This document shows positions 1 to 5,473 of a DNA stretch of 5,473 nt, piece after piece. How positions within the stretch are numbered: position 1 is the stretch's first letter; the number at the start of each line of letters is the position of its first letter. Made by a program: the position numbers and the translations under genes. This DNA comes from a bacterium (GTDB taxonomy: Bacteria > UBA10199 > DSSB01). Under the pieces are notes generated by a model. It ran no database searches, was not told where the DNA came from, and saw only the letters and a program-made list of their open reading frames with translations. Location of the stretch: assembly GCA_030426445.1 (NCBI GenBank), contig JAUHYS010000158.1, forward strand, positions 1 to 5,473. Reading direction: 5' to 3'.

Positions 1-3000
1 CTCTTTGCGTTTAAAAACATTCCCATCGATGCCATTCCCGACCTTTCTGATCCACAGGTGATTATTAAAACAGATTGGAAAGGCCGCTCTCCGGATCTCA
101 TCGAGGATCAAATCACTTATCCCATTGTCAGTGCGATGGTATCTGCACCCAAGGCAAGGGTGGCACGAGGGTATTCCATGTTTGGGACCAGTTTTGTCTA
201 TGTGATTTTTGAAGAAGGGACGGACCTTTATTGGGCGCGTTCCCGCGTACTGGAATACTTAAGTAAAATTCAAGGGCAACTCCCCGAAGGCACCCAACCC
301 GTTTTAGGCCCGGATGCCACAGGCGTGGGTTGGATTTTGAGTTATGCGCTTGTGGATCGCAGTGGGAACAACTCCATTGAGGGTCTGCGAGCTTTTCAGG
401 ATTGGAAACTCCGTTACCTCATCGAAGCCATCCCGGGTGTCGCCGAATTGGCGACAGTGGGTGGTTTTCAAAAACAGTATCAGATTCAAATCAACCCCAA
501 TACTTTAGCGCAATATGGTCTTACTTTGAAACAAGTGGCGGATAAGGTGAAGGCCTCCAACCGCGATGTCGGTGGCCGTATCCTGGAAATGAGTGAGCGG
601 GAATATTTTGTGCGGGGGCTGGGTTATATTCAATCGATCGAGGATATAAAAAAAATTAATCTCAAAACAACCGCTCAGGGGGCACCGGTTTTATTAGAAA
701 ATGTTGCGACGATTACCCTAGGGCCTGAAATTCGTCGTGGAGCGAGCGACTTCAATGGCCAAGGCGAAGCGGTCTCAGGCATTGTGGTGATGCGCCATGG
801 GGAAAATGCCGATAGTGTGATTAAAAGGGTTAAGCAAGAACTTAAAAAGATCGAAAAGTCTTTGCCCAAGGGAAGTGAATTAGTGATCACTTATGATCGC
901 TCTCAACTCATTAACCGTTCTATTGAAACCTTAACGACTAAACTACTCGAAGAGATGCTGGTAGTCGCCTTAGTGATTTTCATTTTTCTTTGGCATCTGC
1001 GGTCTTCTCTTGTCGCCATCATCACATTGCCAATTGCGGTGATGCTTTCTTTTATTCCCATGTATTATTTAGGTATCTCCGCCAACATTATGTCGTTGGG
1101 AGGCATTGCCATTGCCATCGGTGCCATGGTGGATGCATCTATCATCATGATCGAAAATGCCCACAAGGCATTAGAAAAGTGGGAAGAGGCAGGTAAAAAG
1201 GAAAAACTCAGTCAGGTTTTACTGCATGCCTGTCAGCAAGTTGGCCGCCCGGTTTTTTATTCTTTATTGGTGATCGCGGTTTCTTTTACCCCTATCTTTG
1301 TTTTACAGGGTCAGGAGGGTTATCTGTTTAAACCCTTGGCTTTTACTAAAAACGCCTCGATGTTTTTCGCTGCCTTATTATCCGTTACCCTGGCACCTCC
1401 TTTGATTATTCTTTTAATTAAAGAACCGAAAACAAGTCCTGCAAAAGGCAAAAAACAAAATACATTTTTCAATTTTTTGGGAAGAGGAAAAATTTACCGC
1501 GAAGAAAAACACCCGATTAGTCAATTGCTCTTTAAGGTTTATACACCGGTTTTAAAATTTGTTCTGCGCTTTCGTGTCGTTGCCATCATCGTTTCGGGCT
1601 TATTCATATTGGCAACCGTTCCGGTTTATTTTCAATTAGGCGAAGAGTTTCTCCCTCCTTTAAACGAAGGAGACATTCTCTACATGCCCATGACCTTGCC
1701 CGGTATTTCCATCGAAACCGCGCGCAATTGGATGCAGCAACAAAATAAACTCATAAAAAATATGCCCGAGGTTAAAACGATTTTTGGTAAAGTGGGCCGT
1801 GCGGATACAGCAACCGACCCGGCTCCTTTGTCCATGGTGGAAACCGTGATTCAGCTTTTTCCTCAAGAAGAATGGCCTCAAGTCTATCATGAGCGTTGGT
1901 ATTCTTCCTGGGCTCCGGAAGTACTTAAAAAACCTTTGCGCGTTTTTTGGCCAGAGCAGAAACGCAAGACCTGGGAGGAATTGATTACAGAGCTCGATCA
2001 ACGGGTAAAACTCCCCGGAACACCCAATGCGTGGATTTTTCCGATTAGAACCCGCATCGATATGTTGACCACGGGGATACGGACTCCCGTTGGAGTGAAG
2101 ATTTTTGGGGATGATTTAAAAAAAATCGAAGAGCTTGCTCTTCAAGTCGAAGAGATCGCCCAAAAGATTCCTGGAGTGCGCTCGGCTATTGCGGAAAGGT
2201 CTTTAGGAGCTTATTACTTGGACATCAAAATCAAACGGGACAAGCTTTCACTCTATGGCATGACCATCGAGGATGCCCAGAGCGTGGTGGAGGGTGTGAT
2301 TGGTTCGCATCAACTGACTACCACCGTAGAAGGGCGGGAGCGTTTTGGTATCAACATGCGCTATCAAACCAGCTTTCGTCAGGATTTAGAACAACTCAAG
2401 CGTTCTTTGGTTGCGGTTTCGGATAAAAAACAAATTCCTTTAGAAGAAATTGCCGAATTTAAAATCAATCGCGGCCCTCAAATGATTAAGGATGAAAATG
2501 GTTTACTGACTTCATGGGTATTTATCGATTTAGAATCAAAGCAAGGAATGGGTCAATATGTGGAACAGCTCAGGAATGTATTGGATGAAAAAATCAAATT
2601 TCCCACGGGCTATACTTATACGATCAGTGGACAGCATGAGTTTTTACAACGTGCGAAAGCCAGGCTGTTTTATGTTATCCCTATTACCTTCTTCATCATT
2701 ATTTTTTTACTCTATCTCAATACGCGATCTTGGATACGCACTTTTATCGTTCTCTTAGCTGTGCCTTTTTCCTTGATTGGTGCTTTTTGGCTACTTTATT
2801 TTTTAGATTATAATATGAGCATGGCCGTGTGGGTAGGGCTGATCGCTTTGGCAGGAGTGGATGCCGAAACCGGTGTCGTGATGTTACTTTATTTGGACTT
2901 GGCTTACGAAGACCATAAAAAAAAGGGAAAATTACAAAACATACAAGACTTGCAAGAGGCGGTGATGGAAGGTGCCGTGAAACGTATTCGTCCTAAGGTT

Positions 3001-3207
3001 ATGACCGTGCTCACAACCTTTTTGGGTTTGATGCCGATTATGTGGGCGGCTACCTATGAGTCCGGTGCGGATATGACCAAGCGTATCGCGGCCCCCATGG
3101 TCGGTGGGATTTTCACTTCTTTTTTACTCGAACTTCTCATTTACCCTTGTCTATTTATGATCTGGAAATGGCATGCAGAGCTAAAGAAGAATAAAGGAGT
3201 GGTTTAA
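1..3207 (+). CDS. cusA: Cu(I)/Ag(I) efflux RND pump CusA, 5' partial
   Basis: Inner-membrane proton-driven RND pump of the CusCBA type, exporting monovalent copper/silver from periplasm or cytoplasm to the outside with a membrane-fusion partner and an outer-membrane channel. The frame is open from base 1; the GTG at 58 is internal, since the residues before it (IPIDAIPDLSD) match the conserved N-terminal segment of the family. By alignment from memory to E. coli CusA, about 27 residues are missing. The 1068 visible residues keep the three metal-site methionines (562, 612, 688, equivalent to M573, M623, M672), the TM methionines 364, 376, 383 (M391, M403, M410), 454 (M486) and 1033 (M1009), and the proton-relay residues D378, E956, K999 (D405, E939, K984). 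The M501 equivalent is Ile469. Extra loops relative to E. coli lie near residues 475-505 and 623-660. The partner genes would be expected upstream, outside the window. No clear terminator follows. Family and Cu/Ag specificity are well supported; transport direction details are known from the family only. Confidence 0.95.
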   Translation, partial: LFAFKNIPIDAIPDLSDPQVIIKTDWKGRSPDLIEDQITYPIVSAMVSAPKARVARGYSMFGTSFVYVIFEEGTDLYWARSRVLEYLSKIQGQLPEGTQPVLGPDATGVGWILSYALVDRSGNNSIEGLRAFQDWKLRYLIEAIPGVAELATVGGFQKQYQIQINPNTLAQYGLTLKQVADKVKASNRDVGGRILEMSEREYFVRGLGYIQSIEDIKKINLKTTAQGAPVLLENVATITLGPEIRRGASDFNGQGEAVSGIVVMRHGENADSVIKRVKQELKKIEKSLPKGSELVITYDRSQLINRSIETLTTKLLEEMLVVALVIFIFLWHLRSSLVAIITLPIAVMLSFIPMYYLGISANIMSLGGIAIAIGAMVDASIIMIENAHKALEKWEEAGKKEKLSQVLLHACQQVGRPVFYSLLVIAVSFTPIFVLQGQEGYLFKPLAFTKNASMFFAALLSVTLAPPLIILLIKEPKTSPAKGKKQNTFFNFLGRGKIYREEKHPISQLLFKVYTPVLKFVLRFRVVAIIVSGLFILATVPVYFQLGEEFLPPLNEGDILYMPMTLPGISIETARNWMQQQNKLIKNMPEVKTIFGKVGRADTATDPAPLSMVETVIQLFPQEEWPQVYHERWYSSWAPEVLKKPLRVFWPEQKRKTWEELITELDQRVKLPGTPNAWIFPIRTRIDMLTTGIRTPVGVKIFGDDLKKIEELALQVEEIAQKIPGVRSAIAERSLGAYYLDIKIKRDKLSLYGMTIEDAQSVVEGVIGSHQLTTTVEGRERFGINMRYQTSFRQDLEQLKRSLVAVSDKKQIPLEEIAEFKINRGPQMIKDENGLLTSWVFIDLESKQGMGQYVEQLRNVLDEKIKFPTGYTYTISGQHEFLQRAKARLFYVIPITFFIIIFLLYLNTRSWIRTFIVLLAVPFSLIGAFWLLYFLDYNMSMAVWVGLIALAGVDAETGVVMLLYLDLAYEDHKKKGKLQNIQDLQEAVMEGAVKRIRPKVMTVLTTFLGLMPIMWAATYESGADMTKRIAAPMVGGIFTSFLLELLIYPCLFMIWKWHAELKKNKGVV

Positions 3208-3311
3208 ACCCAATCTTTTAATAAGAGCCAAGCGGGGGCAACTCGGATACCTTCGCTACTAAGATAATCCTTTTTAACCTGCTGAAAGAGATAGCGTTGA
3301 AATTTTTTCAT
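3204..3311 (-). CDS. possible 35-residue small ORF or gene remnant
   Basis: An ATG-started frame encodes a basic, aromatic-rich peptide (starts MKKFQRYLFQQ, ends PAWLLLKDWV). It stops four bases into the end of cusA, in the palindrome GGTTTAAACC. The same frame is open further back to the stop codon of the HTH gene at 3369-3371, giving 55 sense codons without a stop. I see no Shine-Dalgarno sequence before the ATG, and the upstream part overlaps a strong promoter on the other strand. It could be a small protein translated from the tail of the HTH operon, the remnant of a gene cut by module insertion, or chance. I do not recognise the peptide. Confidence 0.2.
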   Translation of the reverse strand: MKKFQRYLFQQVKKDYLSSEGIRVAPAWLLLKDWV

Positions 3312-3330
3312 CAGACTAAGCACGCCACTT

Positions 3331-3350
3331 TTTTTGACAGGTGTCAAAAA
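3331..3350. repeat. inverted repeat, 9-bp arms, operator-like
   Basis: TTTTTGACA and TGTCAAAAA flank a 2-bp centre (GG). The left arm contains the -35 hexamer of the rightward promoter and the right arm lies in its spacer, so a dimeric regulator bound here would block that promoter. The core TTGAC-N4-GTCAA resembles FNR/CRP-family half-site spacing, and GACA-N2-TGTC resembles the CopY/BlaI type; both comparisons are from memory and unproven. No T-run follows on either strand, so it is a poor candidate for an intrinsic terminator of either flanking gene. Confidence 0.5.
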
Positions 3351-3362
3351 TACTCGTATAAT
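3334..3362 (+). promoter_or_regulatory. perfect-consensus sigma-70 promoter, antisense to the HTH gene
   Basis: TTGACA at 3334-3339 and TATAAT at 3357-3362 are separated by exactly 17 bp, matching the consensus at all twelve positions. The start of transcription would be near 3369, just where the opposite-strand HTH gene ends. No convincing plus-strand gene follows; the frame at 3595-3870 looks like a shadow. The likely product is therefore an antisense RNA over the HTH gene, or the promoter is a relic of a gene displaced by the module. Activity is inferred from sequence only. Confidence 0.6.
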
Positions 3363-3368
3363 TAAAAA

Positions 3369-3908
3369 TTATTGAATTGTAACCTTGAGGTCTAAGGCCT
3401 CTGCAATTTTCAAAAAATTGCTTAAGCGGATATCCTTGCCTGATTTGAAATGACTCAGGGAGACCTGAGTTAACCCCGTTTTTTGAGAGAGCTCTCGTAA
3501 GGTCATTTTTTTTCTCTTAATGGTTTGTTCGATGATTTGAGAGGCTTGCTCAATCGAGAGAATCGTCGCTGGGTTAAGTTCCTTTTCTGCTTGAGTGATT
3601 TTTTCTGCTAATTTTTCAAAACGTGTATCTAGCTCTGTAATTTTTTGGACATACTTTGGAGCTAGTCGCGACAACATTAAAAATCCTGTCAAATGGGGAG
3701 AGATTTCCTTTAATGAAAGAGTAATCGATCTATCCTTTTTGACTTGTGCACCACTTATTAAAATAAAATCTTTTAAACGATTGTCTTTTCCTATTTTGTT
3801 GGCAAAAGAAATCAACAGCGTCCCTGATTCAGCTTTATACTGTTGGATTTTAGTGTCGATAGATAATTGAAGTGCATTGATCAATTCATCGATTTCTTGT
3901 GAGTTCAT
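3369..3908 (-). CDS. XRE/HipB-type HTH protein with long N-terminal domain, putative antitoxin/repressor
   Basis: 179-residue protein. The C-terminal part, residues about 122-175, is an XRE-type helix-turn-helix: LRELSQKTG forms helix 2, TQVSLSHFKSG the turn and recognition helix, and FLKIAEALDL the closing helix. Residues 1-80 form an unrecognised mixed domain, and about 84-112 is a charged, probably helical linker. Typical HipB proteins are near 90 residues with the HTH filling most of the chain, so the N-terminal half is unusual. The ATG overlaps the stop of the kinase gene (ATGA) and follows a strong GAGGAG site at 7 bp, which fixes the start. By context it is likely to bind the repeat array at 4638-4707, repress the operon and perhaps neutralise the kinase partner; that is inference from gene pairing. 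G+C is about 36-37%, lower than the outer genes. Confidence 0.8.
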   Translation of the reverse strand: MNSQEIDELINALQLSIDTKIQQYKAESGTLLISFANKIGKDNRLKDFILISGAQVKKDRSITLSLKEISPHLTGFLMLSRLAPKYVQKITELDTRFEKLAEKITQAEKELNPATILSIEQASQIIEQTIKRKKMTLRELSQKTGLTQVSLSHFKSGKDIRLSNFLKIAEALDLKVTIQ

Positions 3909-4639
3909 CTGCGTTCTCCTCGGTATAAATCAATAATTGCTTGAATACTCTTAACTTCTTTGCATTGTTTCCAACGTTGATGGAGAGCCTGCTTTTCTTC
4001 CTGATTTTTCAATGGAACCAGTTTGTTGATTTGTTGAGTCGAGAGTTTTTTAAGTCTTTCTTGAAATGGGCTGAAGAGGGTTCCATTTAATTGCTTGGAG
4101 AAGCCTATCTCAAAATACTTTAAATAATCAGGAATGGAGCCTTCATATTTTAGAAAAGAGTGTGCGGAATCAATGAGAATAATCTCTTGTTGAACAAAAT
4201 CATAGAGGTAGTTAGCATCATGCCGGTCGACTTGTCCGGTTAGCCAGTCAAATAATGCACATTCAAAGACATTAATGGCTTTTAATGAGAGTTTTCCAAA
4301 GGAAGTTGCAAAAAGTCTAGCGTCAGGAATGTCCAACCAAATTTGAACCGTTGTATTTTTATCCAAAAGCCATAAGTAGGGAACATTCAATTGCAATGCA
4401 TGAGCCAATTGAAAAGCCCAAAATTCTCTTTCAGCAATAGAACCGGTTTGAGGATCAATTTGACATTCACAGTGATTGCGAGGGGAGCTTTTTTTTAAAA
4501 AAAGTTTGCCGGAGGAAGTTTGATAAATTTCTTGTACGGCGGTTTGTCCCCGAGAGGGATAATTCTTAGTTGCAAAAGGACTTTTTTGGCTGACTTTTAA
4601 TAATTTTTTTATTTGTGATATTTTTAAATCTTTTAACAT
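3905..4639 (-). CDS. small HipA/PI-kinase-fold protein, putative toxin kinase
   Basis: 244-residue protein with the main elements of an atypical kinase of the HipA / phosphatidylinositol-kinase group. KLFLKK (45-50) offers the ATP-binding lysine. EREFWAFQLAHAL (70-82) resembles the helix carrying the paired glutamate. VQIWLDIPDA (98-107) fits the hinge region. VDRHDANYLYD (137-147) is the catalytic loop with D138 and N143, and ILIDSAHSF (154-162) carries the metal-binding D157. It is much shorter than E. coli HipA (about 440 residues) and lacks the HipA N-terminal subdomain, closer to the compact HipA-like kinase families. It is the first gene of an operon with the HTH gene. The start is chosen as the only Met near the N-terminus; the leader is A/T-rich without a Shine-Dalgarno site. 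An A8/T7 run crosses codons 46-51. Kinase fold is well supported; target, toxicity and protein versus small-molecule substrate are unknown. Confidence 0.75.
   Translation of the reverse strand: MLKDLKISQIKKLLKVSQKSPFATKNYPSRGQTAVQEIYQTSSGKLFLKKSSPRNHCECQIDPQTGSIAEREFWAFQLAHALQLNVPYLWLLDKNTTVQIWLDIPDARLFATSFGKLSLKAINVFECALFDWLTGQVDRHDANYLYDFVQQEIILIDSAHSFLKYEGSIPDYLKYFEIGFSKQLNGTLFSPFQERLKKLSTQQINKLVPLKNQEEKQALHQRWKQCKEVKSIQAIIDLYRGERR
3916..3921 (-). promoter_or_regulatory. strong Shine-Dalgarno site of the HTH gene
   Basis: GAGGAG lies 7 bases before the ATG of the HTH gene, inside the last codons of the kinase gene. By contrast, the kinase start at 4639 has no recognisable site. This would favour higher synthesis of the HTH protein than of the kinase from one transcript, as expected if it is the neutralising partner. 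Confidence 0.75.
4489..4503 (-). repeat. T7-A8 homopolymer pair within the kinase gene
   Basis: On the coding strand seven T are followed by eight A, spanning codons 46-51 (L-F-L-K-K-S) at the putative ATP-lysine strand. In frame it reads TTT TTA AAA AAA, which holds slippery heptamers of the form X-XXY-YYZ. Length change or slippage here would shift the frame before all catalytic motifs. Confidence 0.6.
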
Positions 4640-4707
4640 AAACTATACTTAATAAAGTTTATTTAGTAAACTATAGTTTATTAACTATACTTAATAAACT
4701 ATAGTTT
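4638..4707. repeat. five tandem degenerate 14-bp repeats (operator array)
   Basis: Plus-strand units begin at 4638, 4652, 4666, 4680 and 4694: ATAAACTATACTTA, ATAAAGTTTATTTA, GTAAACTATAGTTT, ATTAACTATACTTA, ATAAACTATAGTTT. Units 1 and 4 share an exact 16-bp match (4641-4656 and 4683-4698, 42 bp apart). Units 3 and 5 contain the same 12-bp palindrome. The array covers the promoter, leader and first bases of the kinase start codon. It looks like a cooperative binding array for the HTH protein; an iteron-like role cannot be excluded but nothing else suggests an origin. Confidence 0.8.
4667..4680. promoter_or_regulatory. palindromic operator candidate, start-site proximal
   Basis: TAAACTATAGTTTA is a perfect 14-bp palindrome lying just after the -10 box, over the expected transcription start. 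Its AAACTATAGTTT core recurs exactly 28 bp away in the second palindrome, and a 10/12 match begins another 28 bp on the other side, at 4640. Confidence 0.6.
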
Positions 4708-4712
4708 ATCAA
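4684..4712 (-). promoter_or_regulatory. sigma-70 promoter of the kinase/HTH operon
   Basis: On the minus strand TTGATA (4712-4707) and TATAGT (4689-4684) are 17 bp apart, each five of six to consensus. Transcription would begin near 4677, giving a leader of about 38 bases with no Shine-Dalgarno site. The promoter is embedded in the 14-bp repeat array, which implies autoregulation. Other TATAGT copies occur in the repeats, but this one has the best -35 partner and a sensible distance to the start codon. Confidence 0.65.
4694..4709. promoter_or_regulatory. palindromic operator candidate, within the promoter spacer
   Basis: ATAAACTATAGTTTAT is a perfect 16-bp palindrome. It overlaps the end of the -35 box and most of the spacer of the operon promoter, so a bound repressor would exclude RNA polymerase. 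It is the most complete copy of the repeated element. Confidence 0.6.
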
Positions 4713-4779
4713 GTGCCCATTGCATAATTCAGTTATTTTTAAAAATGGAAGATGAATCGCCCTGAGCAAAGTGTCTTTA

Positions 4780-5473
4780 TCAAGGAATTTCCCCGGGCTT
4801 AATCCAAGTCGGCAACCCTTTAGCATTATAAGCTTTAAGTGATAACTTTTTAGGAAATACAAAGGCCTTAAGTTGCTGTCTGGGCACGTTTTTTAAAATT
4901 CCCTCCTGATTATAAGCGGCAAATTGGTCGGGGCGGGCATACACTTCTAAAGGGGATTCGGTAATGCGTTTAATGATACCCTTTTCATCTCTTGTGAGAC
5001 TTTCCACTACTCGAAAGCGTTTTTTTTGGACTTCACGTTCGTAAGTTTCATCAATGGATACCAGTTTAAAGCTACGCCAAATTTTTTCTGAAGGGCTCAA
5101 GTAGTTCAATTGCATGGACCCGCGGTCCAGTTTTTCTCCTAAAAAACTTTTGCGTTCAATTGAGTAATCGTTGATTTGTAACTCACGTACAATGCCTTCG
5201 GGGGCAAGTTGGTCGTTAAGCGTAAAACTCACGCGAAGTTGCTTGTCAAAGCCTGTACAAAGCCGAGGTTGGTTGCCCAGATACTGGGTCCAGTTTAAGA
5301 TCTGAAAGTAGCAAACAATGTAAGGGCCTTTCTGAGGAGGGTGGGCTCCGATAGCTTCTTTAAGTTGAAGACGCCCCCTTGCCGTATTAAAAGCCGCTTG
5401 ACGATAATAGTAAACGGCATTTTGGGGAGCGAAGGAATCCGCAGCAATGAATTGCAAATAATAAAACAGGTAA
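4780..5473 (-). CDS. unrecognised protein, C-terminal 230 residues (5' partial)
   Basis: The frame is open to the right edge of the window; codons before the TTG at 5457 still read as sense (YLFYY), so that TTG is not the true start. The visible part is mixed and probably beta-rich, with aromatic stretches near its beginning (AVYYYRQAAF, IVCYFQILNWTQYLG), two cysteines, a charged middle (YEREVQKKRFRVVE), and a C-terminus ending GLPTWIKPGEIP. The gene ends with TGA immediately followed by TAA. No catalytic motif or domain is recognised, and no signal peptide can be judged because the N-terminus is missing. Codon use and G+C (about 48% in sampled lines) resemble cusA rather than the kinase/HTH module. 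It is convergent with cusA and upstream of the module on the same strand, 68 bases before the module promoter. A real gene is likely from its length and ordinary composition. Confidence 0.75.
   Translation of the reverse strand, partial: YLFYYLQFIAADSFAPQNAVYYYRQAAFNTARGRLQLKEAIGAHPPQKGPYIVCYFQILNWTQYLGNQPRLCTGFDKQLRVSFTLNDQLAPEGIVRELQINDYSIERKSFLGEKLDRGSMQLNYLSPSEKIWRSFKLVSIDETYEREVQKKRFRVVESLTRDEKGIIKRITESPLEVYARPDQFAAYNQEGILKNVPRQQLKAFVFPKKLSLKAYNAKGLPTWIKPGEIP

Noticed and set aside
58..60. GTG as the start of the efflux pump gene
   Set aside because: The in-frame codons before it encode conserved CusA N-terminal residues, so the gene enters from outside the window.
3201..3210. GGTTTAAACC as an insertion or attachment site
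   Set aside because: It is a short palindrome at the cusA stop with no second copy on the other side of the module.
3403..3421. 8-bp-stem hairpin GCAATTTT/AAAATTGC
   Set aside because: It falls in the HTH coding sequence with no T-run after it, so it is neither a terminator nor a clear RNA element.
3595..3870. 91-residue plus-strand frame downstream of the antisense promoter
   Set aside because: It lies wholly antisense to the HTH gene, begins far from the promoter, has no Shine-Dalgarno site noted and a non-protein-like composition; treated as a shadow.
4638..4707. Repeat array as a CRISPR array or plasmid origin iterons
   Set aside because: The units are contiguous 14-mers without spacers, and there is no replication initiator gene or DnaA box evident; operator function fits the promoter overlap better.
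4735..4746. ATTTTTAAAAAT palindrome after the right-hand gene
   Set aside because: It is all A/T and too weak to be called an intrinsic terminator.
4671..4862. 63-residue minus-strand frame
   Set aside because: It overlaps the right-hand gene in another frame and ends inside the repeat array; no independent support.
5455..5457. TTG as the start of the right-hand gene
   Set aside because: The frame remains open to the window edge with no Shine-Dalgarno sequence at a fitting distance; the gene is simply cut.

Overview
The window looks like a fragment of a Gram-negative bacterial chromosome or large plasmid. Its main gene encodes an RND heavy-metal pump of the CusA type, which works only in a two-membrane envelope. 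The species cannot be fixed from the sequence. Sampled lines of the outer genes are about 45-48% G+C, which fits many Proteobacteria, and no taxonomic marker is present.

Layout: (1) 1-3207, plus strand: almost all of a Cu(I)/Ag(I) efflux pump gene (cusA), lacking about 27 N-terminal codons to the left of the window. (2) 3208-3368: a short non-coding or weakly coding gap. It holds a 9-bp-armed inverted repeat and a perfect-consensus sigma-70 promoter (TTGACA, 17 bp, TATAAT) that points rightward, antisense to the next gene. (3) 3369-4639, minus strand: a two-gene operon with a 4-bp ATGA overlap. The first gene encodes a small HipA/PI-kinase-fold protein with an intact catalytic loop; the second encodes a 179-residue protein with a C-terminal XRE/HipB-type helix-turn-helix. 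(4) 4638-4707: the operon's control region, five tandem degenerate 14-bp units, two of them perfect palindromes, laid over a good sigma-70 promoter and reaching the kinase start codon. (5) 4780-5473, minus strand: the 3' part of an unrecognised gene.

The two-gene module is about 37% G+C by hand count. It sits between two G+C-richer genes that converge on it, so it looks like an acquired cassette in an otherwise ordinary convergent gap. The likely reading is a HipBA-like kinase/DNA-binding pair (toxin-antitoxin or related regulatory or defence module), with gene order opposite to E. coli hipBA, an unusual long N-terminal domain on the HTH partner, and a compact repeat-array operator. The rightward promoter could add antisense control. 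The pump and the module show no functional link; they appear to be neighbours by insertion.
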